A stretch of 64,000 bases of DNA from Hyalella azteca. Taxonomy: Eukaryota > Arthropoda > Malacostraca > Amphipoda > Hyalellidae. Both the position numbers and the translations under genes were made by a program. Within the stretch, counting starts at the first letter, position 1. Each line of letters begins with the position of its first letter. Of the stretch, positions 36,815 through 48,542 are shown in pieces. The stretch is taken from contig NW_025933300.1 in NCBI RefSeq assembly GCF_000764305.2, positions 124,001 through 188,000 on the forward strand, read 5' to 3'. The notes under the pieces are model-generated. The model was not told the origin of the DNA. It worked only from the letters and a program-made list of their open reading frames with translations, and did not search any database.

Positions 36815-37063
36815 GTATATAATATAATAATAATAGCGGTTTCAGCGTTTATTAGGCCGTAACCTGTCGCCGATTCTTAACATCGCAGAACATTAACAGC
36901 ATTTTGCGGTCTTGAACGCGCAACTCACTGCTTCAGTTTTGCATTGCTTAACAGCCCGGCCTCCTCGCCGATTCTGACCAGAAACTGTCGCACAGAGCTG
37001 GGATCGAACCCGCGCCTCTCTGCTCAAATCTTGGTATTCTGAACTGTAACCACTGGGCACTGA
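36815..37063 (-). mobile_element. tRNA-derived SINE insertion
   Basis: On the minus strand an A-box-like TGCCCAGTGG (near 37058) is followed about 48 bp later by a B-box GGTTCGATCCC (near 37010-37000), the internal RNA polymerase III promoter of tRNA. A tRNA-unrelated body and an (ATT)n-like tail follow near 36815-36835. The tRNA-like part does not fold into an intact tRNA by eye. Copy A lacks it: GCGGTAT at about 45187 runs almost directly into GATTATGATTTC. Confidence 0.75.
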
Positions 37064-37317
37064 TTATGATTTCACAGCCAAATAATAGAAAAATGCGGAA
37101 AATATTTGAAGTGGATTCTGTAAAAATCGTTCGATAAAATGAAGTAATTAGCAATGGTTACATGTATTTTATAAAAAGTACGTTAGAACATAGACTTCAA
37201 ATGATCTAAGCGTGGTTTGTAATATTTTGCCAACTTGAAGTATCGTTCTCTTCGATCAATTGATATGTCCCTAATTATAATGAAAAAATTGATTACCTAG
37301 ATTCATAGGGCAATAGA

Positions 37318-37912
37318 ATTTGGAAACGCCGTGTGGTCACTGAGACTTTGACCGAGTGTCAAATACGTGCAACAAGGATAATTCCAGGCTTGAAGGGCAA
37401 GTCGTATGAAGAAAGATTAAAGATTATGAAGCTTCCAAGCCTCTGTTATCGACATCTGCGTAGGGACCTCATTGAAGTATACAAGTATACTCATGGTTTA
37501 TACGAGGTCTCAGAAGGATGACTAGAAATTGTAACAACAACCAACATCGGGGGCCACGGCTATAAACTAAAAAAACTGCGTTACAACTAACCCACGCGAA
37601 AACATTTCTGCTCGCTGCGAATCAGCGACATGTGGAACAGCCTCCCCGATTACATCGTTGACGCTCCAAGTATGAACGCGTTCAAGAACAGACTAGATAA
37701 AGCTATGGAAAAATATATGTTCAGATTTGAAATGCCTAGCACCATATCGAACCCGGTCAAGGAGCGAGCGACAGCTTAAACGGCCCTCCGGGCATTGGGC
37801 GACGAAGGTCGCCTGGCGCATCGAACAAGGCACGAAAAGTAAAAGAATCGGCGACAGGCCACATCAGGCCTACACTTCAGCGCCGAGATCAATATGTTAT
37901 GTTATGTTATGA
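37318..37912 (+). mobile_element. 5'-truncated CR1-like LINE, 3' end copy
   Basis: It begins inside the late RT region (FGNAVW-like) and runs through GLKGKSYEERLKIMKLPSL, then a FKNRLDKAMEKYM-like end in another frame. It finishes with the noncoding tail TCAGCGCCGAGATCAATATG and a short (ATGTT)n repeat. The 3' end matches 63560-63735. The pentamer tail without poly-A resembles CR1-type LINEs; the clade assignment is tentative. It sits exactly at the right edge of duplication copy B. A small internal deletion and stops make it inactive. Confidence 0.8.
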
Positions 37913-38784
37913 ATAATTTTAGTGTTAGTTTTGTAATTATCTTACGGTGATAGGTGGGAAGACTGCTGGGTTGAGTCGGAATAGGTCGCTATGGTAACTG
38001 GGTGAATTAAGTGTATGTTGCTGCTGACGTGGTCTTGCACGGTGTGGATGTGTAACAAAACCCAACCCACCCACAACATATCCTCACCCATCAGCAACAC
38101 CCATACCGTCTCATGAAACAAACCATTTTCCATAACTCAGATTTTGCCACCAACATACATACTTCACCAGCACAAGCCACACAAGACACAATCAAACAAA
38201 TTCTCAAAACAATCTAGTGAATCTACACTATAATCACAGAAAACTATCTTGCAATCCTTTCTTATTCACTACTTTAGTCACGAAACCCATCCTCAGGTGG
38301 AGCTTAATATAATGACTTCAATGTCATTCCTGACAAGTGGTGCCCGTATTGCGCATCTCTGACAAATTCCTTTTTTCCACAATGCCATGCAGTAATCGAA
38401 TACCTATAACAGTTCCTGCATCCACTGTAGAGGTTCCTCTTTCAGAATTAAAATTTAAGCCTACAGGATGCCTTAGGGGTTGAAGAAGTGCAAAGCCCAG
38501 GATGCTGTATATATTTTGCATGGACTGGAATCTGCACAACATTCTCGATTTGTAAGCATTGTTTCCGACACCACCATTGATGTATCGCAGTAAATTTTTC
38601 TCTAATTTATTATTGTATCAATTGACTACCTGGTTTGTTGTTTGAGTTCTTGAAAAAATTATAAATGCCTATCGAATGCTTATAGCAAAAGCTTTGAACA
38701 TATTCGTATTTTTATGTATACAATGCTCAGGCAGCATAGGCATTCAAAATGGAAACCTTCGAAAATTAAGGTATTAGGAGATCT
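37913..38784. other. Spacer between the two duplication copies
   Basis: No gene was recognised. This is unique-looking AT-rich sequence with no similarity to either duplicated block that I could see. Confidence 0.4.
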
Positions 38785-39228
38785 GTTACAACGGGAAAAT
38801 TGAGCATCGATTCTCGACCGATAAATTGAACAATTAACTAGGCCATGCTTCTGTGAAACTTCATGAGACTCATTCGAGTGAGCTATGAGCAACTAAAGAA
38901 CAGGACGAACTACTACGTCTAATCAACAGTAACTTTGCTACGAAAATTTAGTCAGGAAAAAATTGGAAAAATTCACTCTTGAACTTCAAGCATAGGAAAG
39001 TTTGAAAATAAAACGATATATGATCAATTATATCAAATTTATCAACGTACAAGATTGAACCACAATACAAGTAGATGCCACCTACTGCCGATTGTTCGAG
39101 AACTCAAGACAGTGCATGACACCAGTAATGTGAATGATCATTATGCTACTTCGCATTTCATTATTTGAAGTGAATTTGTAAAGAATCAGATATAAGTCTA
39201 TGAAACACGATCAGGTCTTGTTAATGTA

Positions 39229-40919
39229 TCACTTGGTCCTGGACAGCATGGGCTTGAATTTAGCGGCCATCTGCCTGGCGCCCTCGAGACAGATCTCTTC
39301 GTAGCCAGGCATGGTATCGGCGCAGCGCTGCAGCCAAGCCTCCACTTCAGGGTGGCGGGTGAGATCTACGCCGAGCTCCCTGCCTCACAATTATAATATT
39401 GAAAACACCATAGAGCATGGAACTAAAGTGCAAGAATAATTACGATGAGTACATGAACGCATATATTATTGAAGAATTACCGATACGTGGTGATGGCACA
39501 AGCTAGGGTGTGGTCGGCCACCGAAACAGAGTCCCCGACGACGAACTTGGTCGAGTTTCTCTTGAAGTGCTGCTCCAGCTTGTCGATGGCCTCGTGCAAC
39601 TTCTCCTTCTTCTCAGGGTCAGGCAGGGCATTTTCCTTCATCACTGGGTGCTGAAATGTGAAATCACAAAAATTTCGACTTCAGAGGAAATGAATAGTAG
39701 AATTAATCAAGCGATATAGCTTTGAGCACTTAATACGGAATACCAACCTTTAGTCATGAGTAACGATCATGAACTAGCTAGTCCTATCCAGATTAGGTAC
39801 ATCCGGTCAACTGTTGAACATTTATGAAGCTTAAACGTTCTACGATTGCTGCTATAGTTCAGATGTTCTCAGTAACGTGTGGATTTCTTCCATCGATGAT
39901 TATAACTTATTTCGTTCTGAAAAATAAGGTGTTATTCAAAGAACAGGTATCTTTTAGACACATACCGGGCATAATGAAACAGTACTTGCACAACGTAACG
40001 CGACTCACCGCCCAGGCTCGGAAGGTCTCGTGAAGGCCCATGTCGTAGTAGAGGAAGCGGTCGACGAGTGCGCGCTTCTTGGGGTCGGTTGGGTAGATGC
40101 TGTCGTCTTTGCCGTACTGGCCGGCAAGGTAGCCAATGATGGCTTTGCTGCAACCAGAAGAGATTACACAAGTAAGCTTCAAAATGAGAGTAATATTAAA
40201 AAATTAAAAAGACCGAACCTCAGAATTCGGCTGCTGGCAAATCTTAATTAAAGAGTTAGGCGCTGGGTTAACAAGTCCAACTTAGATATTACAGATCGGT
40301 TTTGAATATCGAAAATAAAACGGAGAGAAGAGAAATAATAATAATTTTTTACTGTGTTTGTCATCAATTCACTAAATAGGAGTTTCTTCCCTCACTAAAG
40401 AAAAACTCAATTTTTCACCAATGTAGAAAAAAAGTATACAAAATACTAATTATTAGCAAGTTTTCCCTAATCTCATTCTCTAAAATATGACTTACTCGCT
40501 TGCTAGAGAATGCAACAGTTTCATTGTACATTCAAGGAAACGATCAGGAATTCTGCAACGAAGATTTCTCAGGCGTCACGAGTAAAAAACGTTAATACTA
40601 ACTATAAAGCTCACATATTGGTTGACTCCCCATTACCACGATAATAATTACTTATACTTTGTTTGATGTGGTTTTGATCAACATAACTAACAGTAAACTA
40701 TTTACCTCACGGTCCTCACCTTTCCCAAAGCGTAAAATCGCCGTCAACCAAAGTCGGGACGGTGTGCTGAGGGTTGATCGCGACGAACTCGGGCTTTAGC
40801 TGCTCCTTCTGGAGGAGGTCCACCTTCTTCAGGTTTAGCTCGATGCCAAGGGCTTTGGCGACCATCATGGGGCCTCGGCATGGAGCCGAATGCAGGATGT
40901 AATAGTAGTCTAAAACCAT
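39229..40919 (-). CDS. Delta-class glutathione S-transferase, 219 aa
   Basis: A cytosolic enzyme that conjugates glutathione to electrophilic toxins and lipid peroxidation products. Coding exons are 40919-40720, 40147-40009, 39650-39481 and 39379-39229. Phases agree and the total is 660 nt, the usual delta length. The N-terminal thioredoxin fold has the catalytic serine in SAPCRG (Ser11), the cis-proline in HTVPTL, and WES (Glu66-Ser67), which binds the glutathione glutamyl group. The C-terminal helical domain has [20 protein letters not shown] and [13 protein letters not shown] (a variant of the usual SIADxSL). The ATG is 9 bp inside an exon whose upstream edge is a good acceptor (TTTTCTGCAG). 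A noncoding first exon upstream is therefore likely; I did not locate it. Confidence 0.93.
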
Positions 40920-42060
40920 GATGCTTCTCTGCAGAAAATATATGAGAACACTTTTAAAATTTGCGACCACGCAATTGATACCGGTTAATTTTTTCGCAAA
41001 TATGTGTAAATACTATGAAGTAAGATAATCCAGTTGTAATTAAATACACAATATTTTGAATGTATAATTTTTTCACAAATAAAAATAAAAACTATTATGG
41101 TGGTGAGGTTAATAAAGCTTTGCAAGCTTCCTCGTATTGGTCCGCGCAGCTCCTACTCTGTAGCATCGGCTTAGTTTACACGCCATTCGCACCGGCAACG
41201 GTCAGCTATCACTTTATTGTTATCAGAAAACTTATCAGACAACTATTGTTGCTATTGCATATTATGTTGGTAGAACAATGCATAACCAACTATTACAGAC
41301 GTCATATTTGAACGAAAGAGAATGGATGAAGACAGAATAACAATGATACGAGAACGATGCAGTTTTAGTGCTATCTTGACGACACATACACTATTTCAAA
41401 AGAATTCGCTGTACTACGAATGTACTATATAGACTTTGAAGCCTATGGCGAATTCAACTACGGAGCAAATGTTTCATTTGACGCATAAAATTTCTATATT
41501 GAACCAATTAAATTAGGTCGAGCAAAGGCGCCAACAGTGAAGGCGGATTTTCTTGGTTTATATAACTTACATTAGAATATGCTTCATAAACTGATTTGGC
41601 AACTGGAACTAAAAATTATCTAGGTTCGAATTACCGTTATGATTTAAGGTTGCTCAAGGCCAGTGGTAGCAAAACTGTGGTAAGTGAAAATTCCCAGAGT
41701 TCTAAGTGTATTTTCAGGGTTATGATGAATATTGCCAGGGTTATGAAGAATATCAAGTTATTTTTGAACCCAGAATATAAGTGGGTCCACGGAGACAATC
41801 GGGGAACGATTTGCAAAAGTTATCTTCAGCCAAGTCAAGTTCCAGGACCCTACTGTCACGTTCAAATTCTTCACGTACTTGAATCGATACTTAATAGTGC
41901 AATATTTTGCCCAAAATGCAACTAATACCATTTATTTGCTGCTAATATTTAGTATTAGTAGTACGCGGCAGGTACCTCGAGGCTGGATGTACGCTGAGAC
42001 TGCACGGAACTGCAGAGTGTTACGCGAACAAAATGGTTCAGGAAATCCTGTTTAGCTTAA

Positions 42061-42945
42061 GGGGAGCGTCTAGGTACAAAGGTCGTTATATTGGCTTTTC
42101 CGGTTTTTAGGTTCATCTTAAAGCTTACTTTTTGCCGCATCGAACGATACTAGAATCATCTCTGTACGTTGATTTATGCGTTCACGACAGATCCCGTAAA
42201 GGGGGAAGGGGGTGGGGCCTTCAGTAATTCCAAAACGGGAAATTAACTATAAAATGTGCTCTTCACTCGGCTAGAGCTCAGTAACCTCAGAGACAGCACG
42301 CGGGATGATGTTCATTTAGTGGCTCCATGCACCGATGACTGACTTTGAAGGGAGTTGATGCTTACTTTTGGTATCTAGGCTACGTTACGTGCCTTTACGT
42401 GCCGCGCGGCGGTTTTTTGCCTCTACTGAAAAGTTGCCAAAGCTGAAAATCTCTCTCACGGCAATCCTGTCTCCTGCTGCAGTTTTGAAGCTACATCCAT
42501 GAGGCATATACCATTCGATTTGGAAAGGAAATATCTACAAACGTCATTTAGTCGTTTTTCCATTTTCGTTATAGCTCGGAATTTATTTTGCAAAAGGTGG
42601 GGAAGGGCGGGGGTAAAATCGAAAAATTCCGCAAAATATCGGAAAAAATGCTTTCACACCCACAAAAATGAGAAATTCACAAAACCGCCAAGTGACTTTT
42701 TAGATATGGTCTTTACACATCGAATGATATGTGTCTCTATGTTGTAGCTTGAAAATCTTAGGAGGAGATAGGATTTCTAAAGTACCCCCTTTTAGGCCGT
42801 TTTCTAAGAATTTCACGTTTTCTTTCATTTTTTTCGAAAAATTTACAGGAAAAAAAGTCTTAGAATTCCGTTTTACATACGTGTACCAAATTTTGCATCG
42901 ATCCGTCTGTAAATAACAGAGATAAAATTGTCCCTAGACACTCCT
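42061..42945. mobile_element. 885-bp TTAA-site DNA transposon remnant
   Basis: TTAA lies on both sides (42057-42060 and 42946-42949). Ends are inverted: GGGGAGCGTCTAGGTACAA at the left and the complement of AGGAGTGTCTAGGGACAA at the right. Copy B has no insert at the matching place (about 34088, CGCTTTAGAACTG). A TTAA duplication fits the piggyBac or Kolobok superfamilies. A related degenerate copy lies in reverse orientation at about 59.2-60.0 kb (shared TAAATCAACGTACAGAGATG and AGGAGGAGATAGG blocks). No transposase frame is visible. Confidence 0.75.
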
Positions 42946-44082
42946 TTAAAGAACTGAAGCTCCATTTAGGGAAAATATCTTCTAAGTCATTGCCTATAGT
43001 TTCAACAAAGTATGGTAGTAAATTTGTTTTGAACGCTATTTCCATCAAAAATTTTTGATCATTATCCAATTTCATTACGACTGGTTGGAAGATTCACACA
43101 GACTTGCTGAACACATAATTTCTCCTATAGAAAATAAACTGATTATCGTTGAATATTAGTCCGCAATCTTGAATAATTCACGTTTTGGAATGAAATGAAA
43201 ACAACTATACAAGAAGCCGTTGTTGAACCCAAATTTATGGTATTCAAAATTTTGTACTTTCTCTATTATTTTACTGTTTTGATTCGTAATTTGTCACGCT
43301 AACGATTCCTTTACCTGCGAAAATACTAAATATCCGTACCATTCATACTTAGGTTGCAGAAATTATGCTAAATGTAGAAGAGCATCATAAAAAAATGCAC
43401 ACACTTAGAAAGTACCAGACGGAAGATAATTTTACAGTCGTTGCGTGCAATGTAAAGTTGACAATCATGACTAAATTAATAGTTCGTTTCAGTCTCCTTA
43501 ATGTAGACTCGGTTCTTTTTTGGACGCACAACAACGGGTCATTACACAACACCTCCCATTTTCGGACAAATCAACGAACTGTAGCAGGTGATGGGCGATT
43601 GGGTGGATTTAACAATAACAATACAAGTTTTATATTGCACGGAAGATTTACTCGAATTAAATCTTTATCAGTTGCATTGGATGCTCAGCGTATGAATAAT
43701 CAATCCTTACGTAGTTCTTATATGTTACCGGCGAGCTTGACGATTGAGTTGTATTCCACAGGAGATTAATTCGATTTTTTAACATCAACACACAGCTAGT
43801 TTGAGACCTGGTGGCCAAGATGAAATAGTTTCAATGATATAAATGCCATAAAGAGCTCACTTGATTCTCCGACGGACTCAATCAGAACAGGACCTCCTCC
43901 GGCTAACTTGTGCAGTTACAGTGGTCTGAGATGGACTGATGGAGGAAGCCGGTTAGGCGTCAAGTGAGCAGCAAACGACGACCAGATAAGCAACACTTGT
44001 GCTGCTTCAAGGTCAGACGCGATTGATAAGATAGCTTGCAGAGGAATAATGTACGCACGGCGTCATATAGAAAAGGAAAATT

Positions 44083-44488
44083 GGGAGCGCAGCCGTGCAC
44101 CACCAATTTTGTACACCAATAAGCCCTGAATTGAACGCCTTGGATCTCTCCGGACATCCACCAATCAGCCGTGAACCTCTCGGCTTTGCCCTACTCAGGC
44201 CTTGCTTAAAACCTGCCGTGCACCACCAGACCGCGGATCGAATATGACTTCCGGGCATCGTTAAATTACGTAATTTTACGTTCACCGCATCTGAGGTTAG
44301 GTTTCAGATAGCATAGTTCTGTTTCAAAATTTATCGTCCTTGACGAGCGGCCGTTCGACTGAGGGCTAGTTCGACGCACGGCCGAGATATGATTGTCCAG
44401 AAGTGTTGAAGGCTACGTTCCGGAAGGCAGGAATCGTGATGGTCCATTACATCCAGGGCAGTGGTGGTCTTCGATCGGCAGGCGACCC
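44083..44488. mobile_element. 406-bp insertion with 9-bp target duplication
   Basis: AGGAAAATT flanks it at 44074-44082 and 44489-44497. Copy B has a single AGGAAAATT at 35535-35543 and no insert. Ends are GGGAGCGCAGCCG and, inverted, GGGTCGCCTGCCG, a weak inverted repeat. The interior is GC-richer than its surroundings and has no coding capacity. Superfamily unknown. Confidence 0.75.
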
Positions 44489-45621
44489 AGGAAAATTTAC
44501 TCATAAAATTCAGATGGTGGAATCTGTAGATAACTGTTTTAGCGCTCCTTATGAACGATGCTCATTCGAAAGAAACGAAAACCTCTGTCTAGAATAACTT
44601 ACTCACATTTCATTTGCAAGTTTAAACTGGATAAAAATTAAAAAATAAGAATATTCCGTCCCACATTTTAATAACAAATGAGCGGTAAACATGCGTCAAG
44701 AATGTCGGGTAATACCCTTATGTCGCTTCCGTCATTCCGGTGACTATAAAAACAACACTTGAAACTTTCAAGGTATTCAATAGTCTTGCTGAATCTCGAT
44801 CAGGTTTTAAGCTTTTAAATGTGTTGACACTTAATTAGCTATATCCTGTACTGTGTACATTACACTCGCCCTGTATTCATTCATAGCATAAATAGTGCAC
44901 TTGGCTTGGACTACGCAAAAATAGTACTCGCAAAAATGACGTATTCTGCCGCAAATTGCGCGAGTTTTGTTAGAAATAATCAGCTAATACTTTATTTACA
45001 GTTGGCTTGAATCGTACTGCAAATAATGCCGACAATAACAAATTTTGATGCTAAATTAAATGACTAGTTTAACAAGACTTCCTGCAAAGTCGTCTAGATT
45101 ACAGAATGGATGGCGCTCGTCAAAGAAGAAAGTGGAAAACCTGTCACAATGTCACAAATTTTGGTCCTGGTGACTTTGCTGCGGTATTCAGATTATGATT
45201 TCAAAGCCCAAGAACAGAAAAAGACGGAAGATATTAGAGTAAAAAAACTTACGGTAAATATTTGAATTGGATTCTGTGAAATAGTTCTATGAAATGAAGT
45301 AATTTACAATGTTTACATGTATTTATGAAAAATACGTCAGAAAATAGACTTCAAATGACTTAAGCGTGGTGTGTAATATTTTGCCATCTTGAAGTATCAT
45401 TTGCTTCGATCAATACAATATGTCCTTAAATATAATAAAAAATTGACTACCTAGAGTCTTAGGGTAATACGAAGACTTGTAGAAAGTTTAACTAGTCGAA
45501 AATTTATAGAAGAAAACATAGTACAAGTTCTCTAGTATGTTAGTGCATAGACGAAAAAATCGTTCACGTATGACCACAGGCATGGTACGTGGTTGATACT
45601 TCACGTAGACGCGAAGACAGG

Positions 45622-45830
45622 TTACTCAGTATTTCTAATTATGCTCTTGTTCGAAGTCCGAAGTTTTCGGAGATGTAAACTTGAGAAAGTCGACCCTCTT
45701 TATTCGGCTTTCCTTGAATCACGTATATTTTTTCGTGGTGCCAACGCAAGGCAGTCGATGCTCTTCATTCTGCTCGTTTTAAAGCACGAAGTTTTTTGGG
45801 GATGTAAACTTGAGAGAGGTCGTATGGTTC
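45622..45830. repeat. Degenerate tandem repeat, about 3 units of 65 bp
   Basis: The units align around GCTCTTSTTCGAAG, GAAGTTTTYGGRGATGTAAACTTGAGA and GTCGA, repeated three times with heavy divergence. The first unit in minus-strand sense encodes the last residues of the zinc-finger gene; the other two lie past its stop. Confidence 0.65.
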
Positions 45831-48542
45831 AGGAACAACTTCATTGACATTTAAAGTAGAAGTCCGCACGTCTGATTCGCGATCTTGACAATACTTTGGA
45901 GTTGCACAGTTATCAATTTCATTAGTAGAATTTCCTGATTGACTGCAACTATCACCCGTCCAAGGACGGGAATTTGAAAGTCGAAAAGAGATCGCACTAG
46001 CTTCCGGTGACTTGCTCGAACATCCAAGACATGGCTCTCTGCGTCCTACGTAACTCGAGTTATCGTCGATACTCGAAGTCAAATTAGTGCCGTTGTGTTC
46101 TGCGCATGCAAGTTTTGACTTTTTAACAGAATAATCAATTGGTTCTTTACATGTAGCGTTGATGTCAATGTCAAAAGTTGTATTTAATTTAGAGCTGGAA
46201 GTGTTATTACCAACGAAACTTGATACTGATGCACTACACGGTTCAAAAAAGCAATTTATAAACGGTATTCTCGACTGAAATTCAGAAGAATTTTCATGCA
46301 AACTCATGAAAGGATGCAGAGAGGCCGGGCACTGATTTATCACCGGCTGGGCGACGGGAAGACTAACGATCAAGTTAGCAGGCTGACAAGGACTTGCCAC
46401 CGACGCAGTACAACGCTGAGCTTCCGCTGGGTCAGTTGAAGATTTTCCGTGAACAGCTGTGTCCAACATGCGGTCGCGGTTACCTGGAAGACGATGAAAA
46501 ATTTAGCTCAGCAGATATTTTGAGACAGCATGGACTACTGAAATATAATTGAATATTTTAATAAACAAATATCCAATTTATTCATTATTTTAAAATTTAG
46601 TAATTTTTAAAATAGTAAAGGCAGAGAGATTCAATTTAATCACGCACAGAGAACTCTAAAGTACTGGAAAATTGGGATTTAGGGGCTAATCAAAGGGTCC
46701 TAATTTTATTATAGGGTTCAGTTTCTTGTAGCATTGAATTAATTGAACGAAAGATAATTTTTTGTCACAGATAAAGATAAAATATTATATCAAATTAGTC
46801 ACATGGAGTACATTTTTTTCCTTTGCTTATCCTGACCTCCTTTGAATCTTTCTAATTTTACTCAATATTACATTTTCAAATATGTACTATAGCAAAAATG
46901 TAATCAAGGATTTTAAAAATATTTTCCACAGATATACCAACTAGCGGTCACCAACGTAAGTTTTTTTATCGCTCATTAACTTTGTAATTCACTTTTTAAA
47001 TTTGAATAACATTCAAGTTAGGTGACCCTGATATACGTTAATACCTCTGGGAGAATTGAGTGTATTCATGAAGGAGCTGATGGAGAAGTCTAGGGGTCTG
47101 ACGACTCCATATCGAGGAATGGGCCGGTGCAGTTTGCCACCCAGAGGACAGACTCGTACGAATGCTGACTGCTGTTGGGGATGTCGATTCTGCAGACATG
47201 TTTCATCCCCTGGTAGACCGTGACTAGAAGTTTCAGGAGGTGGCAACTTGTTGGCTACTGAGTCTTCTACTTCGATTCTTGGTGCGTGTTGTAGATGGTG
47301 GTGTTTGCTTTTTGTGGACAGATCTAGCAAGCGGGCAGTAGGTGTTGTATTAGAGACCACTAGTAAAGGTAAATGGTAATTATTTTCGGAAATTCGTCCA
47401 CTTACATCTGGTAATTGCTGAGGAAACTGAAAATTATTTGAGTCAAATTGAGGCTTATCATCGTTTCCTACTCCTTGTTGACCGAAGGCCAGCCGCCATA
47501 TTTCAGGAGCATTGGGATTCATTTTATTCCTCCATCCAAGAGATGATTGATTTTGAACAAAATTATTTTTGTTAGCATCGTGTAAGCTATTTGGAGCTTT
47601 TAGCCAATGAGCGGCGGCAATGTTTGAAAGCACTCTAGAAAAAGGACCGTGATCTGATGCATGACGGTATTGTTCGAACGGTATATGCTTTACAGGTGGA
47701 AACTCAGCTTCAGAATTTATTGCCGTGGACCTTCGATTAGCTTCGTCTGTAAAGCGTCTATGGATGGCTGCTGGAAATCCTCTTGATGTTGAACTTTGTC
47801 CATGTCGTAAAGGTCCATCAATGTTCTTCCAAGGAGAAGTCCGAACATTACTTTTCAGATTACTTTTCAGACGATCCTTTAGTCCAGATGATCCTGAGGT
47901 TCTTGTTTGAAAATGAACTTGCATATGCCGCTGCATGTTAGACTTGTGGCTCGATTGATAACCACATTTAGAGCAAGAGAAAGCTTTTAATCCTGAGTGT
48001 ACGGACTGATGGCGTTGGAGGAGAGCTCGTCTACAGAAGTTGTGACCGCATTGCCAGCAAGTGTAGCCTGACCCGTGGGCAGCCTTAGTGTGTTCGCGCA
48101 GATCTCCTTTGGTTGCAAACCGAGTGCCACAGCAGTCTAGGGTGGAAGGAGCGGGGTCGTGCATGGTTGTGATGTGGCGTTTCAAGTTATTTTTGCGGTC
48201 GGTTTCGTACTTGCATCGAGTGCACTTGAAAGTCTTGTTGCTTGTGGACGTTGGCTGGTCGCCGTCGCTTGAGGGTCGTGGGGGCATGAGGTCGTTCAGG
48301 ACCGCGTCGTGGGGCTCGCTGTGAGGCGAGGAAGTGAACGATTCCTCGGCAGACTCAGGAGAATTTGGAAACAAGTCATCTTCAGAGTCATCGTTGAGAC
48401 ATGACATGGATTTGCTAAGCATTTTTTCTGGCAAAGAGATTGAATATTCAGAGGTCAAATTTTGAATTATCTGAGATGGATTTTGGTTTGACACTTCCTG
48501 TTTAGGAGCGACTTCTTTTCTTGACTCAGAATGAAAGTCCAT
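45765..48542 (-). CDS. C2H2 zinc-finger protein with CtBP-type motifs, 738 aa
   Basis: Probable nuclear sequence-specific transcription factor. Exons 48542-47045 and 46483-45765 splice in phase 1 (AGAG/GTATT donor, CTTCCAG acceptor) for 2217 nt. Four fingers lie at about residues 107-128, 137-156, 162-182 and 190-210. The second is short: it begins CC (Cys137-Cys138) with almost no spacer, so it departs from the C-x2-C spacing, and the array CG..FC..LL..H / CG..SHKSN..RH is compact. An acidic Ser-rich region precedes the fingers. After them come LLDLSTK (405-411), PLDFS (483-487) and PYDLS (719-723). These resemble the PxDLS peptide that recruits the corepressor CtBP, so repression is a fair inference. 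I cannot name the orthologue. The start is the first ATG, after an upstream region with stops. Confidence 0.88.

Larger units (their letters stand above)
30937..37317. repeat. Segmental duplication, copy B
   Basis: It matches 38785-45472 in the same orientation, from GTTACAACGGG at the left to TAGGGYAATA at the right. Identity looks to be around 85-90% by eye over long blocks. It carries the truncated GST, a 752-bp transposon, a 21-bp tandem array and a SINE, all absent from copy A. It lacks the two insertions found in copy A and the segment equivalent to 39214-39822. Confidence 0.9.
38785..45472. repeat. Segmental duplication, copy A
   Basis: Paralogue of 30937-37317, in direct orientation, about 1.5 kb downstream of it. 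It keeps the complete GST gene. It holds two insertions absent from copy B (42061-42945 and 44083-44488). The first intron of its GST is about twice as long as in copy B (572 versus 281 bp). Confidence 0.9.

Noticed and set aside
36999..37060. tRNA gene on the minus strand
   Set aside because: A and B boxes are present but no intact cloverleaf could be drawn and a SINE body follows; called a SINE instead.
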